64,000 nt of DNA from Xylophilus sp. GW821-FHT01B05 (GTDB lineage: Bacteria; Pseudomonadota; Gammaproteobacteria; Burkholderiales; Burkholderiaceae_C), in NCBI GenBank assembly GCA_038961845.1, contig CP152408.1, positions 372,001 to 436,000 of the forward strand, written 5' to 3'. Below are positions 1-8,619 of this stretch, one piece after another (position 1 is the stretch's first letter; each line of letters opens with the position of its first letter). The notes below the pieces were generated by a model. It was not told where the DNA came from and ran no database searches. It worked only from the letters and a program-made list of their open reading frames with translations. Position numbers and translations under genes: made by a program.

Positions 1-183
1 GGAATTCCCACCGTTGTATGCGGACCGGGAAATATCGAGCAGGCGCATACGGCCGATGAGTTCATCGAGATCTCCGAGCTCCTGGCGTACCAGGCGCTGC
101 TGGCCCGGTTGTTCGCAGCAGGTCTGCCGCCGCCGATGGCCCGAGCCGAAAACCCATCCAGCCTAGCCAACTCGAGTCCATGA
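1..183 (+). CDS. argE: ArgE-like M20 family deacetylase, C-terminal part only
   Basis: The first 60 codons in frame 1 are open and end in TGA at 181-183. The peptide starts GIPTVVCGPGNIEQAHTADE, the conserved end of M20 metallopeptidases of the acetylornithine deacetylase group. There the Gly-Pro-Gly loop and the His of QAH belong to the dinuclear metal site. ArgE hydrolyses N-acetylornithine in arginine synthesis, but such genes beside transporters often serve other N-acyl substrates. The start lies outside the window. The stop is one base before the next start (TGAaATG), so the following carrier gene is probably translationally coupled. Confidence 0.75.
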   Translation, partial: GIPTVVCGPGNIEQAHTADEFIEISELLAYQALLARLFAAGLPPPMARAENPSSLANSSP

Positions 184-184
184 A

Positions 185-1111
185 ATGACCGCTACCTTCA
201 TCGCCGCACTGATTCCCATCGCACTGCTCATCGCGGTGGGAGCCGTGCTCAGGCGCACCCATCTTCTGGCAGAGGCCTTCTGGGGGCAGGCGGAGCGCCT
301 GAGCTATTACGTCTTGCTGCCCTGCCTGTTCTTCTATGGTTTGGCTGTCGCGCGATTTGACAGCGTTCCGATCTGGGACATGGGCTGTGTGCTTTTCTTC
401 TCCACCGTTGGGGTGGCGCTGGCGTTGTTCCTGGTGCGCCCTCTGGTGAAAGGCAGTGATGCCGCCTTCACTTCCATCTTCCAGGGCAGCATCAGGTTCA
501 ATAACTATGTCGGTGTTTCTGCCGCCGCCGCGCTGTTGGGCGCGAATGGCGTAGCACTTGCGGCCTTGGCAAATGCGGTCATCGTGCCGACCGTGAATGT
601 CCTGTGCGTTCTGGTGTTCGCGAGGTATGGCGCTCTTGGACGAATATCCGCCAGGAACATCCTCAAGCAGCTGATGCTGAACCCGCTGGTGGTGGCATGC
701 GTGCTCGGCGTGTTGTTCCATTTGACGGGGCTGCCGCTGCCCTCCGCCGTCGACCCGGTCATCAAGTCGCTGGGGCAGGCCTCGCTGCCGCTGGGCCTGG
801 TCTGCGTTGGCGCCGCGCTGAGCTTTTCCGCCGCCGGCACCTGGATTCGACCCTTGTGCATTTCGTCGCTCATCAAGTTCGGCTTCATGCCCGTGGCCAC
901 CACCGTCGCGTGCCTGGCTTTCGGGCTCAGTGGGCCGGCCGCCATTGCAGCGCTGATCTTCCAGGCGCTGCCGACGGCCTCTTCCTCCTACATCATGGCT
1001 CGGCAATTGGGTGGTGATGCGCCACTCATGGCCGGGATCACCGCCGCGCAGACGCTTGTGGCGGGTTTCGCCCTGCCGCTGGCGGTCATTGGGCTCCAGC
1101 GTTTTCTCTAG
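185..1111 (+). CDS. AEC family (auxin efflux carrier-like) transporter
   Basis: 308 residues, almost all in hydrophobic segments, about ten membrane spans in two five-helix halves as in the AEC/malonate transporter family. The N-terminus (MTATFIAALIPIALLIAVGA) and the central polar break after span five fit inner-membrane carriers such as MdcF. It follows the ArgE-like gene by one base, so the two are likely one operon: the carrier may move the substrate or product of the deacetylase. The family exports or imports small organic anions and the substrate cannot be read from sequence. Confidence 0.85.
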   Translation: MTATFIAALIPIALLIAVGAVLRRTHLLAEAFWGQAERLSYYVLLPCLFFYGLAVARFDSVPIWDMGCVLFFSTVGVALALFLVRPLVKGSDAAFTSIFQGSIRFNNYVGVSAAAALLGANGVALAALANAVIVPTVNVLCVLVFARYGALGRISARNILKQLMLNPLVVACVLGVLFHLTGLPLPSAVDPVIKSLGQASLPLGLVCVGAALSFSAAGTWIRPLCISSLIKFGFMPVATTVACLAFGLSGPAAIAALIFQALPTASSSYIMARQLGGDAPLMAGITAAQTLVAGFALPLAVIGLQRFL

Positions 1112-1140
1112 GTGTGGCCCATTGCCCCAATGCCCTGGCC

Positions 1141-1569
1141 TCAATCCAGGAACCGACCCGCCGTGCCCGCCGGCGGCAGCAGGCACTGCTCGCTGCGGCC
1201 AAACAGGCGGTAGCGGTGGCGCGCCATCCAGCGGTAGGCGGCGTCGCGCCAGGGCGCGGGCACGATCCACACGGCCCAGGCCAGGCGCCAGGGCCAGCCC
1301 AATGCATGCAGGATGCGCAGCAGCGCGCCGGTGTAGCGCCAGACGCGGCCCGGGGTTACCAGCAGCAGGGTTTCCAGCGCGTCGGGCTGCAGGCCCGCGT
1401 CCAGCAGCAGTTGGCGGCCGGTGGCGCCTTGCATCGAGGCAAAGCGCAGCAGGCCACGGCGGTCGTGGCGCAGCAGAAACTGCACCCAGCGGCTGCACAG
1501 CAGGCATTGGGCATCGAAGACGACGATCAGCGGGGTGCTTGGGGACGGCATGGCGCCAGTGTGCGCCAT
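1141..1569 (-). CDS. DCC family thiol-disulfide oxidoreductase (DUF393)
   Basis: 142 residues (136 if the second Met, at 1551, is used; neither start has a clear ribosome site). The N-terminal strand VVFDAQCLLCSRWV carries the CxxC of the YuxK/DCC group in a thioredoxin-like setting; the usual DGxCxxC is DAQCLLC here. The middle has the family pattern F-A-S-M-Q and a helix around LLLVTPGRVWRYTGALLRIL. The family is thought to be redox active but its partners are poorly known. It is divergent from the phosphodiesterase gene 47 bases away and convergent with the AEC carrier. Confidence 0.8.
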   Translation of the reverse strand: MAHTGAMPSPSTPLIVVFDAQCLLCSRWVQFLLRHDRRGLLRFASMQGATGRQLLLDAGLQPDALETLLLVTPGRVWRYTGALLRILHALGWPWRLAWAVWIVPAPWRDAAYRWMARHRYRLFGRSEQCLLPPAGTAGRFLD

Positions 1570-1616
1570 CGCTGGAATGATTCATGCTGCGCCATTGGCC
1601 CACTCTGGATGCCCCC

Positions 1617-2411
1617 ATGCTCATTGCCCAGCTCTCCGACATGCACGTGCGCCCCGCGGGCCAGCTCTACCAGGGCGTGGTCGATTCCAACCGCATGTTC
1701 CAGGAGGCGATAGCGCACCTGTACCAGCTCGATCGCCGGCCGGACCTGGTGCTGCTCACGGGTGACCTGGTGGACATGGGCGACGCCGCGGAATACGCCA
1801 TGGTGCGTACGCTGCTGGCCGGGCTGGACATTCCCTATCTGGTGATCCCCGGCAACCACGACGAGCGCGAAGCCTTTCGCACCGCCTTTGCCGACCACGC
1901 CTACCTGCCGGCGGCCGGCCCGCTGCACTACTGCGTGGATAGCTACCCGGTGCGCATCATCGGCCTGGACTCTTGCGTGCCGGGCAAGCACCACGGCCAT
2001 ATCGATGCGGCCGGCCTGGACTGGCTGCAGGCCACGCTGGCGGCCGACCCGGGCAAGCCGACCGTGGTGATGCTGCACCACCCGCCCTTTGTCAGCGGCA
2101 TTCCCTATATGGACAGCTACCGCTACTTCGAGGCGGCGGCGCTGGAGCGCGTGCTGCGCGGCTTTGGCAACGTCGAACTGGTGCTGTGCGGCCACGTGCA
2201 CCGGCCCATGCTGCGGCGCTGGGCCGGCAGCGTGGTGTGCGCCTGCCCCAGCACCACCACCGAGATCGCGCTGCGGCTGGCGCCCGGTGCGCAGCCCGCC
2301 TCCTACCTGGGGCCGCCGGCCTGCATGCTGCACCTGTGGGACCCGGCGCAGGGCATGCTGAGCCACACCAGCTACATAGGCGCGTTTGAAGGGCCGTTTG
2401 CGTTCGCCTAG
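1617..2411 (+). CDS. calcineurin-like metallophosphodiesterase (CpdA/GpdQ type)
   Basis: 264 residues from the ATG at 1617, chosen because MLIAQLSDMHV is the usual start of the family; an upstream in-frame start at 1584 would add 11 unrelated residues. All dinuclear metal motifs are visible in order: D-x-H (SDMH), GDLVDMG, GNHD, MLHHPP and GHVH. These match class III phosphodiesterases acting on cAMP or glycerophosphodiesters, and length and motif spacing fit GpdQ-like enzymes. Probably cytosolic, since no signal peptide is seen. It stands alone, ending at a repeat that also ends the convergent response regulator gene. Confidence 0.88.
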   Translation: MLIAQLSDMHVRPAGQLYQGVVDSNRMFQEAIAHLYQLDRRPDLVLLTGDLVDMGDAAEYAMVRTLLAGLDIPYLVIPGNHDEREAFRTAFADHAYLPAAGPLHYCVDSYPVRIIGLDSCVPGKHHGHIDAAGLDWLQATLAADPGKPTVVMLHHPPFVSGIPYMDSYRYFEAAALERVLRGFGNVELVLCGHVHRPMLRRWAGSVVCACPSTTTEIALRLAPGAQPASYLGPPACMLHLWDPAQGMLSHTSYIGAFEGPFAFA

Positions 2412-2477
2412 AAAATATGAGCCAAATAGGCCTCTAGCCCAGGCCCTGCCTGGGCTATTAGCTATATATTTGGTAGT
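2412..2477. repeat. AT-rich intergenic repeat, family A copy 1, with hairpin
   Basis: Contains a perfect stem AGCCCAGGC / GCCTGGGCT (2436-2444 and 2448-2456) followed by the family core TTAGCTATATATTTGGTAGT. It fills the gap between two convergent genes and could act as a bidirectional terminator. Other copies lie near 6858, 19945, 31538, 38618 and 49829. Confidence 0.75.
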
Positions 2478-2486
2478 GGGCCGGTT

Positions 2487-3383
2487 TCAGCCCGCCGGCA
2501 GCATCTGCCCGGCCAGCGCGGCGGCGGCGGTGCGGGTCTCCACGCCCAGCTTCTCGAAGATGTGCTCCAGGTGCTTGTTGACCGTGCGCGGGCTCATGCC
2601 CAGGATGTCGGCGATGTCGCGGTTGGTCTTGCCCTTGGCCAGCCAGGACAGCACCTCGGCCTCGCGCGGGGTCAGGGGCACGTTGGGGCGGCGCGGCGCA
2701 GCGGTGCTGGCGGGGGCCGTGTGCAGCAGCAGCATGGCTTCAGAGAAGCCGCTTTGGCCCATGTGGCGCGCCACCAGTTGGCGGCCGTCGGGCAGGGCGG
2801 CCTGCACTTCGCCGGCGGCCGTGACCGATTGCAGCCAGGCGGCGCCGTCTTCTGCGGCGGCGGCGCCAAACAGGCTGTCGAGCCAGCGCGTGGCCTGCGG
2901 CGAGCGCCAGGCGACGCGGCCCTGGCCATCCAGCACCACGGCGCCCATGCCGGCCACGTCTACCGCCGCGCGCGCCTGGCGCGTGGCCTGGGCGTTGCGC
3001 ACGTGGGTGGCCAGGCGCGCCAGCACCTCGGGGATGCGCAGCGGTTTCACCACGTAGTCGACGCCGCCGCTGGCAAAGCCGTGCAGGATCTGCTCGGTGT
3101 CCGACAGGCCGGTCATGAACAGCACCGGCACATGCGACCAGGGCGGCGTGGCCTTCAAGTGGCGGCACAGCGCGAAGCCGTCCATGCCGGGCATGACCGC
3201 GTCCAGCAGCACGCCGTCGGGCACGGTGATCTCGAAGCGCTGCAGCGCCTCTTGCGCGTCGCGCGCGGCCAGCACGGCATAGCCTTCGGCGGCCAGCGCG
3301 TCGCTGAGCATGCGCAGGGTGTCGAGCGCGTCGTCCACCACCAGGATGACGCGCGGGGTGATGGGTTCAAGGACTGGGAGCAT
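2487..3383 (-). CDS. NarL/LuxR-type response regulator
   Basis: 298 residues. Residues 11-125 are a receiver domain with acidic pocket VVDD, phospho-acceptor Asp61 (VLLDAVMPGMDG) and Lys113. Residues 130-235 form a PAS-like middle domain not found in ordinary NarL proteins. Residues 237-298 are a LuxR helix-turn-helix (LTPREAEVL ... SPRTVNKHLEHIFEKLGV). The ATG overlaps the end of the upstream kinase gene by 17 bases, so the two are coupled and almost surely a cognate pair. The divergent amide transporter promoter is the obvious target; the palindromes at 7070 and 15710 are candidate binding sites (inference). Confidence 0.92.
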   Translation of the reverse strand: MLPVLEPITPRVILVVDDALDTLRMLSDALAAEGYAVLAARDAQEALQRFEITVPDGVLLDAVMPGMDGFALCRHLKATPPWSHVPVLFMTGLSDTEQILHGFASGGVDYVVKPLRIPEVLARLATHVRNAQATRQARAAVDVAGMGAVVLDGQGRVAWRSPQATRWLDSLFGAAAAEDGAAWLQSVTAAGEVQAALPDGRQLVARHMGQSGFSEAMLLLHTAPASTAAPRRPNVPLTPREAEVLSWLAKGKTNRDIADILGMSPRTVNKHLEHIFEKLGVETRTAAAALAGQMLPAG

Positions 3384-6300
3384 GTTCTTCGGGTTCTCGC
3401 AGATGGTCGGCCAGGGCCTGGAAGTCGAAGCGGTCGGCGCAGGCCTGCAGCAGGTGCAGGGCCGCGGCGTGCGTGGGCAGCACGCCGTGCGCCTGGCGCA
3501 GGCGCTCGCGCAGCGCGGCGGCCTGGCCCTGGCGCGCCAGGCGCACCAGGTCTTCGCGCAGGTCTTCGGGCAGCAGCATGGGGTGGGCCGTTGTGGCGGG
3601 CGGCGGCGCGGCCAGCGACAGCGGCGTGTTGTCGCGCACCCATTCCAGTTGCAGCGCGTGCTCCAGCGCGTCCAGTAATTCAGACTCGATCACCGGCTTG
3701 CCGACAAAGCCCTGGCACTGCAGCGCGGCCATGCGCTCGGGCTGCTGGTCAAACAGGTTGGCCGAGACAAAAACCACCGGCAGCGCGGTGGCCGGCAGCA
3801 GTTTGCGCAGCAGTTCCACGGTCTGCCAGCCGTCGAGGTCGTCCATGGTGATGTCGAGCAGCACCAGGTCGGGCGGCTCGTGCTGGACGATCTCCAGGCA
3901 CTCGCGGCCGCTGGCGGCCTCGCGCACCTCAAAGCCCAGCGGCACCAGCAGCGCGGCCAGCAATTGGCGCTGCAGCGGCTGGTCGTCCACCACCAGCAGG
4001 GTGCGGCGCGGCGCCAGGTAGCCGATCACCGGGCGCAGCGCCACGGCGCGCAGCGGCAGGTGCGCCGGGTCGGGGGTGATGCTGGCCAAGTACAGCCGCA
4101 CGGTGAAGGTGCTGCCCTGGCCGGGCGTGCTGGCCACCGACAGCTCGCCGCCCATGAGCTGGGTCAGCAGGTGCGTGATGGTCAGGCCCAGGCCGGTGCC
4201 GGTTTCGCTGGCGCGGCGGCCGGCGCTGCCGCGCTCGAAGGGCAGGAAGATGCGCTCCTGGTCCTGCGGCGCAATGCCGATGCCGGTGTCTATCACCTCG
4301 ATGCGCGATACGTGGTGCGTAAAGTCCAGCCGCAGCCGCACCTCGCCCTGGTCGGTGAAGCGCACCGCATTGGCCAGCAGGTTGATCAGGATCTGGCGCA
4401 GGCGCTTGGCGTCGGCGCGTATCCATTCGGGCGCGGCGCCCTCGATCTGCACCGTGAAGCGCAGGCCCTTGGCCTCGGCCTGCGGGCGCAGCATGCCTTC
4501 GACGTCGGCCAGCAGCTCGGCCAGCGGCAGCGGCGCCGGGTCCAGGCGCAGGCGGCCGGCCTCGATGCGAGCCAGCTCCAAAGAGCCATCGATCAGCGCG
4601 TGCATGTGCTGCCCACTGTGCTGCATGGTGCCCAGGGTCTCGCGCATCCAGCCATCGGTCTGCGGGTTCTTCAGCAGGATCTGGGTGTAGCCCAGGATGC
4701 TGTTGAGCGGCGAGCGCAGCTCGTGCGTCATGCCGGCCACGTAGCGGGTCTTGGCCTGGTTGGCCGAGTCGGCCTGGTCCTTGGCGGCCTGCAGCTCGGC
4801 GTCGGTGCGCTTGTGGGCTTCGATTTCTTGCAGCAGCAGCTGGGTCTGGCGCTCGGACTCGTCCTGCGCCAGGCGGCGGCTGTCGGTGCTCAGCACCACC
4901 CACCAGGCACACACCGCAGCCAGCAGGGCCAGCAGCGCAAACACCTTCAGGAAGGGCATGCGCAGAAACTGCGCGGGCGTGTCCAGGCCCTCTTGCACAT
5001 AGACCACGCCGACCAGAAAGGCCATCACCGCGCACAGCGACACCAGCACCACCAGGTACTGCCCCAGGCGAAAGTTGACCTTCAGCGCCCAACTGCGCGG
5101 CAGCAAAAAGGCCGCCACCGCGCGCAACTGCTCGGACGCGCGCGAGCCGGTCTTGCAGCGGTCGTGGCAGCGCGATTCCAGCGAGCAGCAAAGCGAGCAG
5201 ATCGGCGCCGCATAGGCCGGGCAGCGCGCCATGTCTTCGGACTCGAACTGGTTCTCGCACACGGCGCAGCGCACGCTCTCGCCGGGCTGCCAGGTGGTGT
5301 CGGGTTGGCGCGCCAGGTAGTAGCGGCCCTTGGTGGCCCAGGCCAGCAGCGGCGCCAGCGCCATCGACAGCGCCAGCGCGATAAAGGGCGAGAAGGCAGC
5401 CGCCACCTCGCCCAGCAAACCCGCATGCGCGCAGCAGGCAACGATGGCGGCGGGCAGCATGGCGCCCAGGCCCACCGGGTTGAAGTCGTACAGGTGCGCG
5501 CGGCGAAACTCTATGCCCGGTGGTGACAGGCCCAGCGGCTTGTTGATGACCAGGTCGGCCACCAGCGCGCCCACCCAGGCGATGGCCACGTTGCTGTAGA
5601 CCGCCAGCACTTTCTCCAGCGCGCCAAACACGCCCAGCGTCATCAAGAGCGTGGCAATGCCCACGTTGAACACCAGCCATACCACGCGCCCGGGGTGGCT
5701 GCGCGTGACCCGCGCGAAGAAGTTGGACCAGGCCAGCGAGCCGGCATAGGCGTTGGTGAGGTTGATCTTGATCTGCGATACGACGACGAACACCACCGTC
5801 ATCAGCACCGCCAGCCCGGGCCGGCCCACGGCCTCGGTGAAGCCGGCCAGGAACATCTGCGTGGGCTCGGCCGCTCGGTGCGTGCCCACCTCGAACTGCA
5901 GCGCCGCAAACGCCAGGAAGGCGCCGCCCGCCATCTTGAGCATGCCCATCACCACCCAGCCCGGCCCGGCGACCAGCACCGCGGCCCACCAGCGCACGCG
6001 GTTGGCCGGCGTGCGCTCGGGCAGAAAGCGCAAGAAATCCACCTGCTCGCCGATCTGCACCACCAGCGAGAAGATCACCGCCGCCGCCGCGCCGAACATC
6101 AGCGGCTCAAAGCCGCTGCTGCCGCTCTTCAGGCCCGACAGGCTGGCGAAGTCGCGGTAGAGCTGCGGCTGCGTCAGGCCAATCCACACAAAAGGCAGCA
6201 GCAGCAAGAACAGCCACAGCGGCTGCGTCCAGGCCTGCAGCCGGCTGATCAGCGTGATGCCGCGCATGGCCAGCGGCAGCACCACCAGCGACGACAGCAC

Positions 6301-6786
6301 GTAGCACCACACCAGCGGCCAGTCCACCACCATCTGCAGCGCCAGCGCCATGATGGCCGCCTCCAGCGCGAAGAAGATGAAGGTGAACACCGCGTAGATC
6401 AGCGAGGTGATGGTCGAGCCCAGGTAGCCAAAGCCCGCGCCACGCGTGAGCAGGTCCATGTCCAGGCCGTAGCGCGCGGCGTAGATGCTGATCGGCAGGC
6501 CGGTGAGAAAGATCACCAGCCCGACCGTGAGGATGGCCCACATCGCATTGGCAAAGCCGTAGTTCAGCGCAATCGCGCCGCCAATCGCCTCCAGCGCCAG
6601 AAAAGACAGCGAGCCAAACGCGGTATTGGCCACGCGGAACTCGCTCCAGCGCCGAAAGCTCTTGGGCGTGTAGCGCAGCGCGTAGTCCTCCATGGTCTCG
6701 TCGGCCACCCACGAGTTGTAGTCGCGCCGAAAACGAAAGATCGTCTGCGGCGCAGCCTGCGGATCGGGGCGGTGGGCGGAGGTCAT
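3367..6786 (-). CDS. NCS1 transporter-hybrid histidine kinase fusion sensor
   Basis: 1139 residues from the ATG at 6786 (an in-frame start at 6834 would add 16). Residues 15-490 are a full NCS1 (cytosine/purine/allantoin permease) module with about twelve membrane spans. Residues 507-544 hold eight cysteines in a zinc-ribbon-like pattern starting CAVC. Two more spans lie near 575-597 and 610-632, then a coiled linker. The kinase follows: phospho-His688 (MTHELRSPLNSIL), N-box NLLANAV near 802, DTGIGIA 833-839 and GTGLGL 863-868. A receiver domain has Asp978 and Lys1030. The design parallels CbrA, which fuses a solute:sodium symporter to a kinase. Likely senses an amide, urea or nucleobase nitrogen source for the divergent uptake genes (inference). 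Confidence 0.93.
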   Translation of the reverse strand: MTSAHRPDPQAAPQTIFRFRRDYNSWVADETMEDYALRYTPKSFRRWSEFRVANTAFGSLSFLALEAIGGAIALNYGFANAMWAILTVGLVIFLTGLPISIYAARYGLDMDLLTRGAGFGYLGSTITSLIYAVFTFIFFALEAAIMALALQMVVDWPLVWCYVLSSLVVLPLAMRGITLISRLQAWTQPLWLFLLLLPFVWIGLTQPQLYRDFASLSGLKSGSSGFEPLMFGAAAAVIFSLVVQIGEQVDFLRFLPERTPANRVRWWAAVLVAGPGWVVMGMLKMAGGAFLAFAALQFEVGTHRAAEPTQMFLAGFTEAVGRPGLAVLMTVVFVVVSQIKINLTNAYAGSLAWSNFFARVTRSHPGRVVWLVFNVGIATLLMTLGVFGALEKVLAVYSNVAIAWVGALVADLVINKPLGLSPPGIEFRRAHLYDFNPVGLGAMLPAAIVACCAHAGLLGEVAAAFSPFIALALSMALAPLLAWATKGRYYLARQPDTTWQPGESVRCAVCENQFESEDMARCPAYAAPICSLCCSLESRCHDRCKTGSRASEQLRAVAAFLLPRSWALKVNFRLGQYLVVLVSLCAVMAFLVGVVYVQEGLDTPAQFLRMPFLKVFALLALLAAVCAWWVVLSTDSRRLAQDESERQTQLLLQEIEAHKRTDAELQAAKDQADSANQAKTRYVAGMTHELRSPLNSILGYTQILLKNPQTDGWMRETLGTMQHSGQHMHALIDGSLELARIEAGRLRLDPAPLPLAELLADVEGMLRPQAEAKGLRFTVQIEGAAPEWIRADAKRLRQILINLLANAVRFTDQGEVRLRLDFTHHVSRIEVIDTGIGIAPQDQERIFLPFERGSAGRRASETGTGLGLTITHLLTQLMGGELSVASTPGQGSTFTVRLYLASITPDPAHLPLRAVALRPVIGYLAPRRTLLVVDDQPLQRQLLAALLVPLGFEVREAASGRECLEIVQHEPPDLVLLDITMDDLDGWQTVELLRKLLPATALPVVFVSANLFDQQPERMAALQCQGFVGKPVIESELLDALEHALQLEWVRDNTPLSLAAPPPATTAHPMLLPEDLREDLVRLARQGQAAALRERLRQAHGVLPTHAAALHLLQACADRFDFQALADHLREPEEHAPSP

Positions 6787-7069
6787 GCCCCAAGCCATGC
6801 AAGAAATGTTCTTGGCCTGCGCATGCACAGCCACCGCTTACGCCAGGAAATTTAGAAGAAAAGTGGATGAAACGCAGGGTGGACTAGGGCTTCTAGCTAT
6901 CAATTCGATAGTACCATGAAAAGGTAAGCCCCTGTGCCAAGAGGCGTGGCCAGCTACTCAGCCCCCGTTCGCCCTGAGGCGGTCGTTGGGCTTGGTGATG
7001 CGTGGCAGGGCTTCGACAAGCTCAGCCCGAACGGTGTGGGGAGCTGTGAGTCGTTGCGAACTCCACCAC
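6787..7069. other. divergent intergenic region between kinase and urtA
   Basis: No gene seen. It holds a degenerate copy of the AT-rich repeat (about 6858-6915, core CTAGCTATCAATTCGATAGT) and a REP-like palindrome (6958-7040), followed by the operator at 7070. The kinase promoter must lie here but I could not place it. Confidence 0.6.
6958..7040 (+). repeat. REP-like palindromic repeat, family C copy 1
   Basis: Arms CCCGTTCGCCCTGA and TTCGACAAGCTCAGCCCGAA can pair. Nearly the same ~80 bases occur in inverted orientation at 13795-13873, so two opposed copies bracket the urt-fmdA block. A third, rearranged copy is at 35365-35455. Confidence 0.8.
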
Positions 7070-7114
7070 TACGTTAATTGACGTATGGGCCACAGGAAGG
7101 GTCTTCCCTAATCT
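7070..7114 (+). promoter_or_regulatory. palindromic operator and -10 box upstream of urtA
   Basis: The operator TACGTTAATTGACGTA (7070-7085) is a 7+2+7 inverted repeat with one mismatch. A -10-like box TAATCT lies at 7109-7114. The same operator and the same 23-base spacing to a -10-like box recur at 15710-15754 before fmdB. The operator centre would sit near -43, suited to an activator overlapping the -35 position. Confidence 0.65.
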
Positions 7115-7173
7115 TCGCAACAGCGCGGCACACCGCCGTCCCAACCCAACCGCCTGCTGCAAGGAGCGACTTG

Positions 7174-8442
7174 ATGAAGCACCATTCCGACGCCCACGAC
7201 GACCCACATCCTTCGGCCGCGGACACGGGCCGCCGCCGCCTGCTGCAGGCGCTGGGGGCCGCATCGGTGGCGGGCCTGCCGGCCTGGGCGTCGGCGCAGG
7301 CCACGGCCCAGGTCAACACCACCAAGCTGGCGGTGACCGATACCGAGGTGACGGTGGGCCAGCTGCACTCGGCCACCGGCACCATGGCGATCTCGGAGAC
7401 CGGCGCCATCCAGGCCGAGCAGCTCGCCATCGACCAGATCAATGCCGCAGGCGGCGTGCTGGGCCGCAAGATCAAGGTGATCAAGGAAGACGGCGCCTCT
7501 GATTGGCCGACCTTTGCCGAGAAGGCCAAGAAGCTGCTCATCAATGACCACTGCGCCGCCGTCTTCGGCTGCTGGACCAGCGCTTCGCGCAAGGCCGTGC
7601 TGCCGGTGTTCGAGAAGGAAAACGGCCTGCTCTACTACCCCACCTTCTACGAAGGCCTGGAGCAGTCCAAGAACGTGATCTACACCGGCCAGGAAGCCAC
7701 CCAGCAAATCCTCTACAGCCTGGACTGGGCCAAGAACGAGAAGAAAGCCAAGACCTTCTTCCTGATCGGCTCGGACTACATCTGGCCGCGCACCTCGATG
7801 AAGATCGCGCGCAAGCACGTCGAGAACTTCCAGAAGGGCAAGATCGTCGGCGAGGAGTACTACCCGCTGGGCAGCACCAACTTCGGCTCCTTGATGAACA
7901 AGATCAAGCTGCAAAAGCCCGATTGCCTGTTCGTCGCCGTGGTCGGTGGCTCCAACGTGGCCTTCTACAAGGCCTTGAAGGCGGCGGGCATCACCGGCGA
8001 CAAGCAACTGCTGGTGACCCTGGCCGTGACCGAAGACGAGATGACCGGCGTGGGCGGCGAGAACTTCGCGGGCTTCTACTCGTCCATGAAGTACTTCCAG
8101 ACCCTGGACAACGAGAACAACAAGAAGTTCGTCGCCGCCTTCAAGGCCAAGTACGGCGCCAACGCCGTCATTGGCGACGTGACCCAGGCCGGCTACCTCG
8201 GCCCCTGGCTGTGGAAGGCCGCCGTGGAAAAGGCCAAGAGCTTCGACGTCGACAAGGTGGTGGCCGCATCGCCCGGCATCGAGCTGAAGACCGCGCCCGA
8301 GGGCTACGTGAAGATCGATCCCAACCACCACCTGTGGAGCAAGTCGCGCATCGCCATGGGCATGCCGGACGCGAGCTTCAAGGTGGTGTCGGAGTCGCCT
8401 GAGCTCATCAAACCCGATCCCTTCCCCAAGGGATACCAATAA
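7174..8442 (+). CDS. urtA: urea/short-chain amide ABC transporter binding protein
   Basis: 422 residues from ATG 7174, which follows AAGGAG at 7161-7166. The N-terminus has a Tat-like signal, GRRRLLQALGAASVAGLPA, with cleavage likely after ASA at about residue 41. The mature part is a type I periplasmic fold of the UrtA/FmdD/AmiC group (VGQLHSATGTMAISE, VFGCWTSASRKAVLP, YEGLEQSKNVIYTG). With formamidase and amidase genes downstream, a short-chain amide is as likely a ligand as urea. First gene of the urtABCDE-fmdA operon and directly preceded by the proposed operator. Confidence 0.92.
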   Translation: MKHHSDAHDDPHPSAADTGRRRLLQALGAASVAGLPAWASAQATAQVNTTKLAVTDTEVTVGQLHSATGTMAISETGAIQAEQLAIDQINAAGGVLGRKIKVIKEDGASDWPTFAEKAKKLLINDHCAAVFGCWTSASRKAVLPVFEKENGLLYYPTFYEGLEQSKNVIYTGQEATQQILYSLDWAKNEKKAKTFFLIGSDYIWPRTSMKIARKHVENFQKGKIVGEEYYPLGSTNFGSLMNKIKLQKPDCLFVAVVGGSNVAFYKALKAAGITGDKQLLVTLAVTEDEMTGVGGENFAGFYSSMKYFQTLDNENNKKFVAAFKAKYGANAVIGDVTQAGYLGPWLWKAAVEKAKSFDVDKVVAASPGIELKTAPEGYVKIDPNHHLWSKSRIAMGMPDASFKVVSESPELIKPDPFPKGYQ

Positions 8443-8565
8443 GGCACACCCCCAGGCTTGCCCACTGCGTGTGGCCGCCCACCCCCTTGCAGGGGGCGAC
8501 ACCAGTGGCCCGGCAAAGCCGGTTCCACGGTGTCCTGCGAACGGGCTTCGCTTTGCTCGCCGCAG
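8443..8565 (+). repeat. intra-operon repeat, family B copy 1
   Basis: Lies between urtA and urtB. Recognised by CACACCCCCAGGCT, a small hairpin ACCCCCTTGCAGGGGG and GGCCCGGCAAAGCCGGTTCC. Related copies lie at 24066, 27601 and 36270 (reverse), each just after an ABC importer gene. Could stabilise the upstream mRNA and give more binding protein than permease (inference). Confidence 0.75.
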
Positions 8566-8619
8566 GCGGCTGCGGGCCATTGACTTGAACCACTCCATGC
8601 CTTCACCGGAGTCCGCGCT

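Noticed and set aside
62..1642. 526-residue minus-strand open frame at the left edge
   Set aside because: Antisense to the AEC carrier and ArgE end; Arg/Gly/His-rich shadow.
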